Part shown: positions 52,439 through 62,056 of the stretch, in pieces
Numbering within the stretch: position 1 is the stretch's first letter
How the letters are laid out: every line of letters starts with the position of its first letter
Source of the DNA: CBDCYN01 sp965224205
GTDB lineage: Bacteria > Planctomycetota > Phycisphaerae > Phycisphaerales > Phycisphaeraceae
Direction: 5' to 3'
DNA: 64,000 nt
NCBI GenBank assembly: GCA_965224205.1
Contig: CBDCYN010000011.1
Coordinates: 62,001-126,000 of the forward strand
Made by a program: the position numbers and the translations under genes
Notes under the pieces: generated by a model
What the model was told of the DNA's origin: nothing
The model's database searches: none
The model's input: only the letters and a program-made list of their open reading frames with translations

Positions 52439-53815
52439 ATGGAACAAGAAACCCTCCAGACCAAAACCTGGGAGCAGATGGAGCAGCTCGTCGACGCCGG
52501 TGACGCGGCCCAGCTCCAGGCGTTCGTCGCGTCCCTGCCGCCCGGGGAGACCGCACGCACGCTGGCGCGCATGGACGCCGATAAGCAGCAGAACCTGTTG
52601 CAGCTGCTACCCGCCGAGGTCGCCGCCGACCTGGTCGAAGCCCTGTCCCACACCCAGGCCGCCGACCTGATCGAGGAGCTGCCCGCCCAAGAGGCCGCCC
52701 GGATCGTCGACCACATGGCCAGCGACGAGCAGGCCGACCTGCTCGCGGAGCTGCACACCGACGACGCCGAAGCGATCCTCGAGCAGATGTCCCCGGAAGA
52801 AGCCGAGGACATCCGCCGCCTTACCCAATACGGGCCGGACACCGCCGGCGGGATCATGATCACCGAGTACCTGGCGTATTCCGATCAGCTGCGCGTCGAC
52901 GACGTGCTGCGCGACCTGCGCAGCAACACCCAGCGGTACACTGAGTACGACGTCCAGTACGTCTACGTGGTCAGCGAGGACACCGGTCGGCTCGTGGGGA
53001 TCTTGCGCCTGCGCGACCTGGTGTTGACCCCGGGGTCGGTGATGATCACGTCGGTGATGCGGACCGATGCTCATAGCGTGCCCGTCGAGGCCGACCTGGA
53101 TCAGCTGGCGGATTTCTTCGATCGCCACTACTTCTTCGGGGTCCCGGTGGTCGACGCCCATGGGAAGATGCTCGGGGTGGTGCGCCGCGCCGCGGTCGAA
53201 GAAGCCCAGGCCGAGCGGGCCGACAAGGCGATGATGCGGATCGGGGGGATCATCGCCGGCGAGGAGATTCGCACGATGCCGGTGGGGTCGCGGGCGTTGC
53301 GGCGGCTGGCGTTCCTGGGTCCTAACATCGGGCTCAACTTCATCTCCGCGAGTGTGATCGCGTTTTTTCTGCCCACGCTTACAGAGGTCGCGGCGCTGAT
53401 GATCTTCCTGCCGATCCTCTCGGACATGAGCGGCTGCTCGGGCAGCCAGGCGTTCGCGGTGAGCATGCGCGAGCTGTCGCTGGGGCTGGTGAAACCTTAT
53501 GAGCTGTTTCGTGTGATGGTCAAGGAGGTGTCCGTGGGGCTGATCAACGGGGTTGTCCTCGGGGCGCTGCTGGGGCTGGCGGCGTGGGCGATGCGGGGCA
53601 ACCCGTACCTGGGGCTGGTTGTCGGGGGGGCGCTAGCGATCAACAGCGTCGTAGCCGTGTCGATCGGGGGCACGATCCCGCTGATCCTCAAGAGTTTTAA
53701 GGTCGACCCGGCCCTGGCCTCGGGCCCGATCCTCACGACCGTCACGGACCTGTGCGGGTTCTTCTTTGCGTTGGGGTTCGCGTCATTGATGCTGCCGCTG
53801 TTGAGGGGGGCGTGA
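52439..53815 (+). CDS. mgtE: Magnesium transporter MgtE
   Basis: MgtE is a homodimeric Mg2+ channel gated by cytoplasmic Mg2+. The 458-residue protein has the helical N domain (about 20-125; LPAEVAADLVEALSHTQAADLIEEL repeat pattern), two CBS domains (about 130-260; DTAGGIMITEYLAY, VMRTDAHSVPVEADL), a connecting helix and five C-terminal membrane helices (about 290-455) with SGCSGSQAFAV and GGTIPLILKSFKVDPALASGPILTT. All are typical. Confidence 0.96.
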   Translation: MEQETLQTKTWEQMEQLVDAGDAAQLQAFVASLPPGETARTLARMDADKQQNLLQLLPAEVAADLVEALSHTQAADLIEELPAQEAARIVDHMASDEQADLLAELHTDDAEAILEQMSPEEAEDIRRLTQYGPDTAGGIMITEYLAYSDQLRVDDVLRDLRSNTQRYTEYDVQYVYVVSEDTGRLVGILRLRDLVLTPGSVMITSVMRTDAHSVPVEADLDQLADFFDRHYFFGVPVVDAHGKMLGVVRRAAVEEAQAERADKAMMRIGGIIAGEEIRTMPVGSRALRRLAFLGPNIGLNFISASVIAFFLPTLTEVAALMIFLPILSDMSGCSGSQAFAVSMRELSLGLVKPYELFRVMVKEVSVGLINGVVLGALLGLAAWAMRGNPYLGLVVGGALAINSVVAVSIGGTIPLILKSFKVDPALASGPILTTVTDLCGFFFALGFASLMLPLLRGA

Positions 53816-54057
53816 CCGATGACGCAAAATGAATCCCCATCACATAGATGATGGGCGATAACTACATATAAAAAAAGTCTTTAGATTATATTTGGGTGAC
53901 ATGAGACGGATGCCTGTCGTCAACATGAAGGACGGATCTGATATCGACTCGTACCCGTTAATTGGCGACAGGCGGTAGAGGGTCTATGATCGCATCCAAT
54001 AATATTCGGAAGACGTTGCGACGTACCCGCTTACCACCGGACAAGGAGCTGACGCGG

Positions 54058-55149
54058 ATGGCTGTCACCAAAGAGCAAATCATAGACCAGCTTCGTAAGG
54101 TCAACGATCCAGAGCTTCACCGCGACCTGGTGACGCTCAACATGGTCAAGAACGTGGCGGTCTGCGAAGGGAACGTCTCTGTGACCGTGGAGTTGACCAC
54201 CCCCGCGTGCCCCTTGAAAGAAAAGATCGAGCACGATATTCAAGCCGCGATCGGTCTGCTGGACGGCGTCCAAGAAGTGAGCGTGGATTTCACCGCCGAC
54301 GTCGCAGCGGCCAGCCCCCAACAGCGGGCCGGGGCGAATAACCCTTTGCCGCGGGTCAAACACGTCGTGGCGGTGGGCGCCGGCAAGGGGGGGGTGGGCA
54401 AGAGCACCGTCGCGGTCAACCTCGCGGTCGGTTTGGCTCGATCGGGAGCGGCGGTGGGGCTGATGGACGGGGACATCTATGGCCCATCGCTGCCGACGTT
54501 GCTGGGCCTCGACCGCTTGTCGCCGCAAACCACTGGGGGCAACATGATCGTACCGTTCGAGGTCCACGGGATCCGGGCGATGACGATCGGTCGCCTGGTC
54601 GAGCCCGACAAACCGCTGATCTGGCGCGGCCCGATGGCCCACGGGGCGTTCCGGCAGCTGGCCACGCAGACCGATTGGGGCGCCCTGGACTACCTGTTCA
54701 TCGATCTGCCACCAGGGACCGGGGACGTGCCGTTGACCATGGCCCAGCTGCTGCCGCTGACCGGGGCGGTGGTGGTGTGCACCCCGCAGAAGGTCGCTCA
54801 GGACGATGCACGTCGGGCGATCGGGATGTTCCGCCAGCTCGATATCGCGGTACTCGGGGTCGTGGAGAACATGAGCTACTTTATCGGTGACGACGGGAAG
54901 GAATACGATATTTTTGGCCGCGGTGGTGCGCAGGCCATGGCTCTGCAAATGGGTGTGCCCTTCCTGGGCACCGTGCCGATCAACATGGCCCTACGGGCCA
55001 ACAGCGATGCCGGAGACCCCACCGCGAATTTCACCCAAGACGACCAGCTAACCGCCGCGTTGACAGCGGTCGTGAAGCAATTGGCGGGGCAGATCAGCGT
55101 CCACGCGATGAGCGGGCAGTTCACGCAGCCAACGATCAGCGTGACCTAG
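54058..55149 (+). CDS. mrp: Mrp/NBP35 family ATP-binding protein
   Basis: Mrp proteins are P-loop ATPases involved in Fe-S cluster carrying. The product (363 residues from the ATG at 54058, GGAG 9 bases upstream; an upstream start adds 32 residues) has an N-terminal MIP18-like domain (LRKVNDPELHRDLVTLNMV, LTTPACPLKEKIE) and the P-loop domain with GKGGVGKST near 108, DGDIYGPSLPTLLG, IDLPPGTGDVPLT and VVENMSYF. The two C-terminal cysteines (CxxC) that usually follow ENMSYF are missing: it reads GDDGKEYDIFG. Confidence 0.9.
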   Translation: MAVTKEQIIDQLRKVNDPELHRDLVTLNMVKNVAVCEGNVSVTVELTTPACPLKEKIEHDIQAAIGLLDGVQEVSVDFTADVAAASPQQRAGANNPLPRVKHVVAVGAGKGGVGKSTVAVNLAVGLARSGAAVGLMDGDIYGPSLPTLLGLDRLSPQTTGGNMIVPFEVHGIRAMTIGRLVEPDKPLIWRGPMAHGAFRQLATQTDWGALDYLFIDLPPGTGDVPLTMAQLLPLTGAVVVCTPQKVAQDDARRAIGMFRQLDIAVLGVVENMSYFIGDDGKEYDIFGRGGAQAMALQMGVPFLGTVPINMALRANSDAGDPTANFTQDDQLTAALTAVVKQLAGQISVHAMSGQFTQPTISVT

Positions 55150-55288
55150 CCAAACGCCTATAGATACTTGGCTGATGACATCCTTCTTACGCACGTCGTA
55201 GGAATGTCTGCGGTCTAGGGTGTCACCGACGCGGTAATTTCATACGCGACGCGTCGTTCCATCGGCAGGGGGTAGGAGAAAGCACGCC

Positions 55289-57904
55289 ATGGCTGTCGAG
55301 CCGCCGCTGCCCGTGGGCCGGGCGACCCCCGCGAACAGCCCGATGGTTCGGCTGGCGGTGTGCTGGCTGGCGGGGGCGTGGCTGGGCTGGCTGGGGAGGG
55401 GGTGGGCTGACGTGTGGTTGACGATCGCGTCAGCGTCAGCGATCCCGATGGTTTGGCAGCTGACACGTGGCCGGTGGCGGGCGGCTCGATGCTGGGGCGT
55501 GATCACCGCGATTACGGTATCAGGGGCGTGGACGGATCTATCGATTCATCGCGTCGCTGACGATGACATCGCGGGACACATCACCAAGACCCCTCAGCTG
55601 GCGTTGATCACGGGCGTGGTGGAGGGGCCTTTGAATCCACGGGATGGGCCGAGGGGTGAGTTTGGGCGGTTCGGGTATCGACCGGCGTCGCTATCGTTTG
55701 TGCTGCGCGTGGAATCCATGGTGGTCGACCGCGTCGATCAATCCGCTAGCGGCCGGGTGCTGATTTACTTTGTCCAAGAGGATCATCGGATCAACATCGG
55801 GGATCGGATCCGTGTCACGGGCTGGCTGGGACCGCTTCGGGATCCGTTGAATCCAGGGGGATATGACTTCAACGGCTACATGGCGCGTCGGGGCGTTAGC
55901 GGCACGGTCCGGGTGCCGACGCGTCGAAACTGGCAGCCGGTGGGGAGAGCGGTTTGGGGTTACCCGATACGGATGTTGCGTCGATGGGTCGCCGGTGCGG
56001 TTACCGAGTCATTACATGTCGGCCTTGCTTACGATCCGATCCGGGTGGGATTCCTGGACAGGCTCCTATTAGGGCGGCGAAGCGGCCCGATCGGAGACCT
56101 CGAGACGGGTTTCCGGCGCGTGGGTTTGGCGCACTTGCTGTCGATCAGTGGGGCGCACCTTGGGATCCTGTTGGGCCTGATGTGGCTGTTGGGGCGGGCG
56201 GCGTTGCTGACGCCCCAACAGGCAGCGGTGTTGGTTCTATTGACGCTGGGGGCGTATCTGTTGGCGGTCCCGCTGAAAGTGCCGGTTATTCGTGCCGGGG
56301 TCATGGCCGGGTTTCTTTGTATCGGCTACGCGGCCGGCCGGCCGATCCGGACCCTGGACCTGATGGCTTTGGCGGCGGTCGCCCTGGTGATCTGGCAACC
56401 CGCGGAGCTGTTCACCGCGGGGTTCCAGCTGAGCTTTGGGGTGGTGCTGGCGTTGCTGGTGTTAACCCAACCGGTCAGCCACCGGCTATGGCCCGATCCA
56501 CCGGTGATCCTAGACGCAGATCGTCTGCGGGTGAAGGTCGTCCGTGCGGCGGTGAATTTGGTGGCGGCTCATCTGGTGGCGTTCGCGACGGCGATGCCGT
56601 TGGTCGCGTTCCACTTCGGGTGGGTGAGCCCGTTGGCCTTGGTGCTGTCGCTTTTGGCTTTTCCTTGGGTGATCGCGGTGATGGGGCTGGGGTATCTAAA
56701 GATTTTGGTAGGGCTGATATTACCGTCGTTAGGACTGGTGCTGGCCGGGCCGTTAGAGTTCGCGGCTGATTCGATGATCGCCCTGGTCCGACACGCGGCG
56801 ACGTGGCCGGCGGCGGTGGTCGAGCTGTCGCGACCGCCGACCCTGGCGTGGACGGTGGCTTCGTTGGGGGTCGTCGTCGCGGCGTTGGGGGGATGGTTCA
56901 CACGCCGGCCCCTAGCGATGGGGATGTCCTTGGGGGTGTGCGGGTTGTGGCTGATTGGATCGAACCCGGTGGCGCCGCTGGCGGGGTGGGGCGTCGAACC
57001 CCGAGGCGCGGCTGCCTTAAAGCTGAATATGTTCGCGGTCGGGGATGGGTCGTGTTACGTGGTGAGGATCGGTGCCATGGGGGACGGTCCACGGTCCGGG
57101 CATGGTGATGTCGTTCGGAATCGTACCCCTCGTGAGGTGGTCGCCCAAGAGATACGAGGACCAGGACACACGCTGATGTATGACTGTGGTTCTCAGGGCT
57201 TTTTTGATGTGGGAGCCAAGACCATCGTGCCGGCGCTTCGTCACCTGGGGATACGTTCCATCGATACGTTGATTGTGTCACACGCGGACCTGGATCACTA
57301 CAACGGCGCTCTGGCTGTGGTTGAAGGGGTGGCGGTGGGCCGCGTGCTCGTGTCTCACCAGATGGCCGACGAAGCGATCGGTCGCCCCGACGGGCCGGTT
57401 GCTTTTCTCATGGATAAGTTAATGGAAAAGGGCGTAGCGGTTGAGGCGATCGGTAGGGGGTTTGTCGAGAAACATGGGTGCGGGGTGATCGAGGCCCTGT
57501 GGCCGCCAGCGGGGTATGAAACCAAGCAGGCCAACAACGCGTCGTTGGTGGTGTCGATCCGTGCATCGGGGCGGCGGCTGCTGTTGGGCGGGGATATCCA
57601 GACTCAAGCGATCGAGGCGTTGCTCAAAGAGGCGGGCGGGTTATCAGCGGACATCTGCGACCTACCCCACCACGGGGGGTTTGTGAAGGGGTCCTCACAG
57701 TGGTTGGAGTCGGTTTCGCCCGCCTTGGTGCTTCAATCAAGCGGGCCGCAACGGCTTGAGCGTGACCCGTGGCAGCCTTGGCTCAAACGCGGGTCGATCC
57801 GTCGCTTGGCGACGGCCCGGGTGGGGATGGTCGAGGTCATGATCGGGTACGACGGGGCGGTGAAGTGGAAATGTTTCCGCGGACCGTCTGGTCAGCTCCG
57901 TTAG
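55289..57904 (+). CDS. comEC: ComEC/Rec2 family competence protein
   Basis: ComEC forms the inner-membrane DNA uptake channel. The 871-residue protein has an N-terminal DUF4131-like part with hydrophobic helices (about 20-70), an OB-like region (INIGDRIRVTGWLG), the competence domain with many helices (about 260-560; LLSISGAHLGILLGLMWLL, PVIRAGVMAGFLCIGY), and a C-terminal metallo-beta-lactamase domain with HADLDHYNGAL near 672 and LPHHGG near 796, supporting a nuclease role. Near-palindromic motif upstream. Confidence 0.93.
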   Translation: MAVEPPLPVGRATPANSPMVRLAVCWLAGAWLGWLGRGWADVWLTIASASAIPMVWQLTRGRWRAARCWGVITAITVSGAWTDLSIHRVADDDIAGHITKTPQLALITGVVEGPLNPRDGPRGEFGRFGYRPASLSFVLRVESMVVDRVDQSASGRVLIYFVQEDHRINIGDRIRVTGWLGPLRDPLNPGGYDFNGYMARRGVSGTVRVPTRRNWQPVGRAVWGYPIRMLRRWVAGAVTESLHVGLAYDPIRVGFLDRLLLGRRSGPIGDLETGFRRVGLAHLLSISGAHLGILLGLMWLLGRAALLTPQQAAVLVLLTLGAYLLAVPLKVPVIRAGVMAGFLCIGYAAGRPIRTLDLMALAAVALVIWQPAELFTAGFQLSFGVVLALLVLTQPVSHRLWPDPPVILDADRLRVKVVRAAVNLVAAHLVAFATAMPLVAFHFGWVSPLALVLSLLAFPWVIAVMGLGYLKILVGLILPSLGLVLAGPLEFAADSMIALVRHAATWPAAVVELSRPPTLAWTVASLGVVVAALGGWFTRRPLAMGMSLGVCGLWLIGSNPVAPLAGWGVEPRGAAALKLNMFAVGDGSCYVVRIGAMGDGPRSGHGDVVRNRTPREVVAQEIRGPGHTLMYDCGSQGFFDVGAKTIVPALRHLGIRSIDTLIVSHADLDHYNGALAVVEGVAVGRVLVSHQMADEAIGRPDGPVAFLMDKLMEKGVAVEAIGRGFVEKHGCGVIEALWPPAGYETKQANNASLVVSIRASGRRLLLGGDIQTQAIEALLKEAGGLSADICDLPHHGGFVKGSSQWLESVSPALVLQSSGPQRLERDPWQPWLKRGSIRRLATARVGMVEVMIGYDGAVKWKCFRGPSGQLR

Positions 57905-58098
57905 AGAAGGACACGGCAATAGGGTGTATCGAGACCTCTGAAAAAAACCGCCGACGATCCCAAACCCCGGATTGCTGAGCTGCAAGCACCTGTATCACAC
58001 TGCTCGAGATGGATTTTGCAGGGGTCTCTGCGGTGCGTATTGGCGAGAATTAGGTCATAATAGAAGTACCTTAATTACCGAAAATGGGAGATCCGCTC

Positions 58099-59403
58099 AT
58101 GAGCATCAGTGATCTAGAACAAACCACCGCGACGATCCCGGACCGATCCGTCCTCGCCGACGCCGATCCCGAGGTGTGGCGGATGATCCGCGCCGAGCAG
58201 GAGCGACAGGAGCACACGCTCGAGCTGATCGCCAGTGAAAACCACGCCAGCGCCTCGGTCATGGCTGCGATGGGTACGTGCCTAACCAACAAGTACGCCG
58301 AAGGGTACCCCGGGGCCCGGTACTACGGCGGCTGTCAGTTCGTCGATGGGGTCGAGGACCTGGCCCGCGACCGTGCCAAGAAGCTGTTCGGCTGCTCGTT
58401 TGTCAATGTCCAGCCCCACTCCGGGGCCCAGGCCAACGCCGCGGTGTTCTTCGCCCTGGTCAACCCCGGTGACACGTTCGCCAGCCTCGTCTTGGCAGAC
58501 GGCGGGCACCTCAGCCACGGGATGAAGATCAACATCTCCGGTAAGTACTACAAGCCGGTCCACTACCCGCTGATCTATGACCGAGACGACCCGAACTATG
58601 AGCAGATCGATTACGACGCGGCACGGCAGGTCTGCCTCGAACACAAGCCGAAGATGATCCTCTGCGGGTACTCAGCCTATCCGCGCGTGATCGATTTCGA
58701 ACGGTTCCGCAAGATTGCTGATGAATGCGGCGCCCTGCTCATGGCCGACATCGCCCACATCGCCGGGCTGGTCGCCACTGGGGCCCACCCCTCCCCGTTC
58801 CCGCACTGCCACATCGTCACCACCACAACACACAAGACCCTGCGCGGCCCGCGTGGGGGGATGATCATGACCAACGACGAAGAGATCGCCAAAAAGATCA
58901 ACCGGGCGGTCTTCCCCGGCACCCAGGGCGGCCCGCTGATGCACGTGATCGCCGCCAAGGCTGTCGCGTTTCATGAAGCATTGCAGCCCGCGTTCAAGCA
59001 GTACGCCCAGCAGGTCGTCGCCAACGCCAAGGCCCTGGCCGCGGCACTGACCGACAAGGGCTACCGCCTCACCAGCGGCGGAACCGACAACCACCTGATG
59101 CTCGTCGACCTCCAGCCCAAGGACGCGGACCTCACCGGAGCCGACGCTGAAAAATGGCTCGAATCGGCCGCGATCATCACCAACAAGAACGGCATCCCTC
59201 AAGACCCTCGCCCGCCGCGCGTCACCAGCGGCCTGCGGCTGGGCACCCCGGCCACGACCACCCGCGGGCTCAAAGAACCCCACATGGCACAGATCGCCGA
59301 CTGGATCGACCGGGTCTTGACCGGCAAGGGCGACAACGCGACCGCGCGCAGCGTCCGAGAGGAAGTCGTTGACCTGTGCAAAGAGTTCCCGTTGCCGCAC
59401 TAA
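58099..59403 (+). CDS. glyA: Serine hydroxymethyltransferase
   Basis: GlyA converts serine and tetrahydrofolate to glycine and methylene-tetrahydrofolate. The 434-residue protein (ATG at 58099, GGGAG 8 bases upstream; a start at 58084 is possible) has LELIASENHASASVMAAMGTCLTNKYAEGYPG, HSGAQAN, HGMKINISGKYY, MADIAHIAGLVATGAHPSPFPHCHIVTTTTHKTLRGPRGG with the PLP lysine, and FPGTQGGPLMHVIAAKA. All are typical. Confidence 0.97.
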   Translation: MSISDLEQTTATIPDRSVLADADPEVWRMIRAEQERQEHTLELIASENHASASVMAAMGTCLTNKYAEGYPGARYYGGCQFVDGVEDLARDRAKKLFGCSFVNVQPHSGAQANAAVFFALVNPGDTFASLVLADGGHLSHGMKINISGKYYKPVHYPLIYDRDDPNYEQIDYDAARQVCLEHKPKMILCGYSAYPRVIDFERFRKIADECGALLMADIAHIAGLVATGAHPSPFPHCHIVTTTTHKTLRGPRGGMIMTNDEEIAKKINRAVFPGTQGGPLMHVIAAKAVAFHEALQPAFKQYAQQVVANAKALAAALTDKGYRLTSGGTDNHLMLVDLQPKDADLTGADAEKWLESAAIITNKNGIPQDPRPPRVTSGLRLGTPATTTRGLKEPHMAQIADWIDRVLTGKGDNATARSVREEVVDLCKEFPLPH

Positions 59404-59606
59404 CTCAAGCCCGACCGACCTTGCCCCGATCGATCCGATAGCGACAGTTATTTTTTCCGGAAACAGGTCCGACATGATCGCCGATTTACAATTTGGGTCC
59501 GTGGGGGGACAATTTTCTCAAGCAGAAGCGTTTCTGACGCGGAGTCTTGAGACGTGATACGTGTATTCATACGGATCCAGAGGGGAGATGGGTAGAGGAC
59601 CGGTTC

Positions 59607-60170
59607 ATGCGGTGGATGGCGTGGGATACGGCCTTGGCGTTCACGACCGTCGTGGCTCTATGGGGTTGCGGGGGTGAAGGATCCACTTATCCTCAACAGC
59701 AAGCGGCCATCGAAGGCACGACCAGCACCCACGGGGAACAGAAAAAGGACCCAAAGATGGACCCCAATACCGTCCATAAGACCGACGAGCAGTGGAGGAA
59801 GCAGCTCACCCCTGAGCAGTACCGGATCACCCGTGAGAAAGGCACCGAACGGGCATTCACCGGCGAATACTGGGACACCAAGACCCCGGGGATGTATCAC
59901 TGCGTCGCGTGTGAACAAAAGCTTTATAGCTCGAAGACCAAGTTCGATTCGGGCACCGGCTGGCCCAGCTTTTGGGGACCGGTCGACTCTCAGGCGGTGG
60001 CCACCGAGACCGACAACTCGCACGGCATGGTCCGCACCGAGGTGCTGTGCAGCCGCTGCGGCGCTCACTTGGGGCACGTATTCAACGATGGTCCGCAACC
60101 GACCGGGCAGCGCCACTGCATCAACTCCGCGGCGTTAAAGCTGGTCGAGACCGATCAGACGCCCGACTGA
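59607..60170 (+). CDS. msrB: Lipoprotein methionine-R-sulfoxide reductase
   Basis: MsrB reduces methionine-R-sulfoxide in proteins. The product (187 residues from the ATG at 59607, GAGG 8 bases upstream) begins with a signal and lipobox (VVALWGC, Cys near 21), an unusual placement for MsrB. The catalytic domain (about 60-180) shows EQWRKQLTPEQYRITREKGTERAF, two zinc CxxC pairs (CVAC, CSRC), GTGWPSFWGPV and the catalytic Cys in RHCINSAAL. It is therefore an envelope-anchored enzyme for repairing exported proteins. Confidence 0.92.
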   Translation: MRWMAWDTALAFTTVVALWGCGGEGSTYPQQQAAIEGTTSTHGEQKKDPKMDPNTVHKTDEQWRKQLTPEQYRITREKGTERAFTGEYWDTKTPGMYHCVACEQKLYSSKTKFDSGTGWPSFWGPVDSQAVATETDNSHGMVRTEVLCSRCGAHLGHVFNDGPQPTGQRHCINSAALKLVETDQTPD

Positions 60171-60331
60171 CTTTCCATACCGATTTTCTCGACAAGGCCA
60201 CGGACCGTGGTGTCATGTACGCGTCGTGTATCAAAAATACCGCGGCAGGTACGCGTCGCAACCCGAAAAGTGATCTGCCGCGTACGTGGATCGTGTCGCA
60301 ATTTCATCCAGGATGGGTATAAGATGCGTCC

Positions 60332-61867
60332 ATGGGCTCTTCATTGTCACTGCTAAGCCGATCGTGTGGCGTTCTGTTGCACCTCACGAGCCTGCCGGGG
60401 GGCTACGGGATAGGGACGATCGGGAGGGCTTCGGAACAGTTCGTCAGCTTTCTGTCTCGATCAGGTCAGCGGTGGTGGCAGGTGCTGCCGATCCACCCGG
60501 CCGGGCCGGGAGATTCGCCGTATAGCGCCCCGTCCGCGTTCGCGGGCAACCCGCTGCTGATCGACCTCGATCGGCTTGTGCAGAAAGGGCTGCTGGATCG
60601 CGGTGACCTGACAAGCCCTCGCGGTGTCTCGCTGGGGCGGGTGTGCTACCCCGCGGTGACGCGTTACTACGAAAAGTCATTGCGGAAAGCGCATGACCGC
60701 TTCAAGGCGGTGCGGCGGGGGCGATCGGCTTTTGAGCGTTTTGTCGCTGAGCACGAGGATTGGCTAGAGGATTACACGCTGTACCGGGCTTTGAAGCTTG
60801 CCCACCAGGGCGCCGTGTGGACCGTATGGGACCAAGGCAGCCGCCGGCGACGAGCCGGCACACTAAACGAAGCACGCGCGGCGTTGAAAGATCAGATCGA
60901 TTACGAGCGGTTTGTCCAGTACGTGTTCTTTCACCAGTGGAGGGAATTCAAACAGTTCGCCAACGCGCACGGCGTGGGGCTGATCGGGGATATCCCGATG
61001 TTCGTGGGCCTTGATAGCTGCGACGTGTGGTCCCAGCGGCGGCTGTTCCGGGTCGATCTCGATGGCCGGCCGAAGGTGGTATCGGGTGCTCCGCCTGATC
61101 CGTTTATCGCCACGGGCCAGAAGTGGGGTCACCCCCTTTACCGGTGGGCGCAGCATCGAACGACCGGTTTCGGGTGGTGGTTAGCTCGGTTCAAGCACAT
61201 GCTTGGCATGTTCGACGCGGTGCGGATCGATCATTTCTTGGGGTTTCATCGCTGCTGGGCGGTGGAGGCTGATGCCCCGACGGCCCGGCATGGCCGGTGG
61301 TCCTCCAGCCCTGGTGAAGAGTTATTCACCGTGGTTCAAGACAAGCTCGGTCCATTACCGGTGATCGCCGAGGACCTCGGGGCGGTAACGCCGGGGGCGA
61401 TCCAGCTGCGTGACCAGGTTGGGTTCTTGGGGATGCGGATCCTCCAGCACGGGTTCGGAGAAGGCGGGCGGTATGATCAACCCCACAACTACCCCAAACG
61501 GTGTGCCGCGTATACCGGGACACACGATAACGACACGACCATTGGCTGGTTCCGGTCACTGCGATCGGCCGGCCGCCGCGACCGGGGTAGCGATGGGTTG
61601 ACGACCCGCCAACGCGTCATCCGCTATACCGGCACCGATGGCCGCGAGATCCATTGGGACCTGATCCGGCTGCTGTATCAATCCCACGCCGACGTGGTGA
61701 TCGTGCCGATGCAGGATTTTGTGGGGTTGGGCAGCCGGTACCGGATGAACCGACCGGGGACGCCCACGGGCAATTGGGATTGGCGGGTGAAGTCGGCAGC
61801 GATCACCGAGGCGTTGGCTGTCTGTCTGCGTGGCTTGGCAGAGACTTATGAACGAACGGGAACGTGA
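60332..61867 (+). CDS. malQ: 4-alpha-glucanotransferase (amylomaltase)
   Basis: MalQ transfers alpha-1,4-glucan segments in glycogen and maltodextrin metabolism. The 511-residue protein has SCGVLLHLTSLPGGYGIGTIG near the N-terminus, PAGPGDSPYSAPSAFAGNPLLIDLD, the nucleophile in FDAVRIDHFLGFH near residue 291, the acid/base in PVIAEDLGAVTP, and GTHDNDTTIGWF with the third carboxylate. All are typical of GH77. Confidence 0.96.
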   Translation: MGSSLSLLSRSCGVLLHLTSLPGGYGIGTIGRASEQFVSFLSRSGQRWWQVLPIHPAGPGDSPYSAPSAFAGNPLLIDLDRLVQKGLLDRGDLTSPRGVSLGRVCYPAVTRYYEKSLRKAHDRFKAVRRGRSAFERFVAEHEDWLEDYTLYRALKLAHQGAVWTVWDQGSRRRRAGTLNEARAALKDQIDYERFVQYVFFHQWREFKQFANAHGVGLIGDIPMFVGLDSCDVWSQRRLFRVDLDGRPKVVSGAPPDPFIATGQKWGHPLYRWAQHRTTGFGWWLARFKHMLGMFDAVRIDHFLGFHRCWAVEADAPTARHGRWSSSPGEELFTVVQDKLGPLPVIAEDLGAVTPGAIQLRDQVGFLGMRILQHGFGEGGRYDQPHNYPKRCAAYTGTHDNDTTIGWFRSLRSAGRRDRGSDGLTTRQRVIRYTGTDGREIHWDLIRLLYQSHADVVIVPMQDFVGLGSRYRMNRPGTPTGNWDWRVKSAAITEALAVCLRGLAETYERTGT

Positions 61868-61949
61868 TGAGACTCGTTTGATTTGGCTGTCCGTCCATGA
61901 CGGGGCGATAGAGCGTTTTCTTCAACAGCGTATCACGGCTTCTATACGG

Positions 61950-61977
61950 AACCCGCTACTCAAGCGGCGGGTTTGAG
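61950..61977. terminator. Terminator between convergent malQ and tig
   Basis: AACCCGC/GCGGGTT stem with a 10-base loop and TTT next to it. It lies between the two convergent genes and can serve either. Confidence 0.6.
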
Positions 61978-62056
61978 CGGGTGGGCGAGCAGACGCGGGT
62001 GAGACATCCGTGACCAAAACGCTCCAACGCTCGAAAGATTAGGCCGCTTCTTGTGT

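Noticed and set aside
57905..58098. Glycine riboswitch upstream of glyA
   Set aside because: No conserved glycine-aptamer core could be recognised in the 190-base leader.
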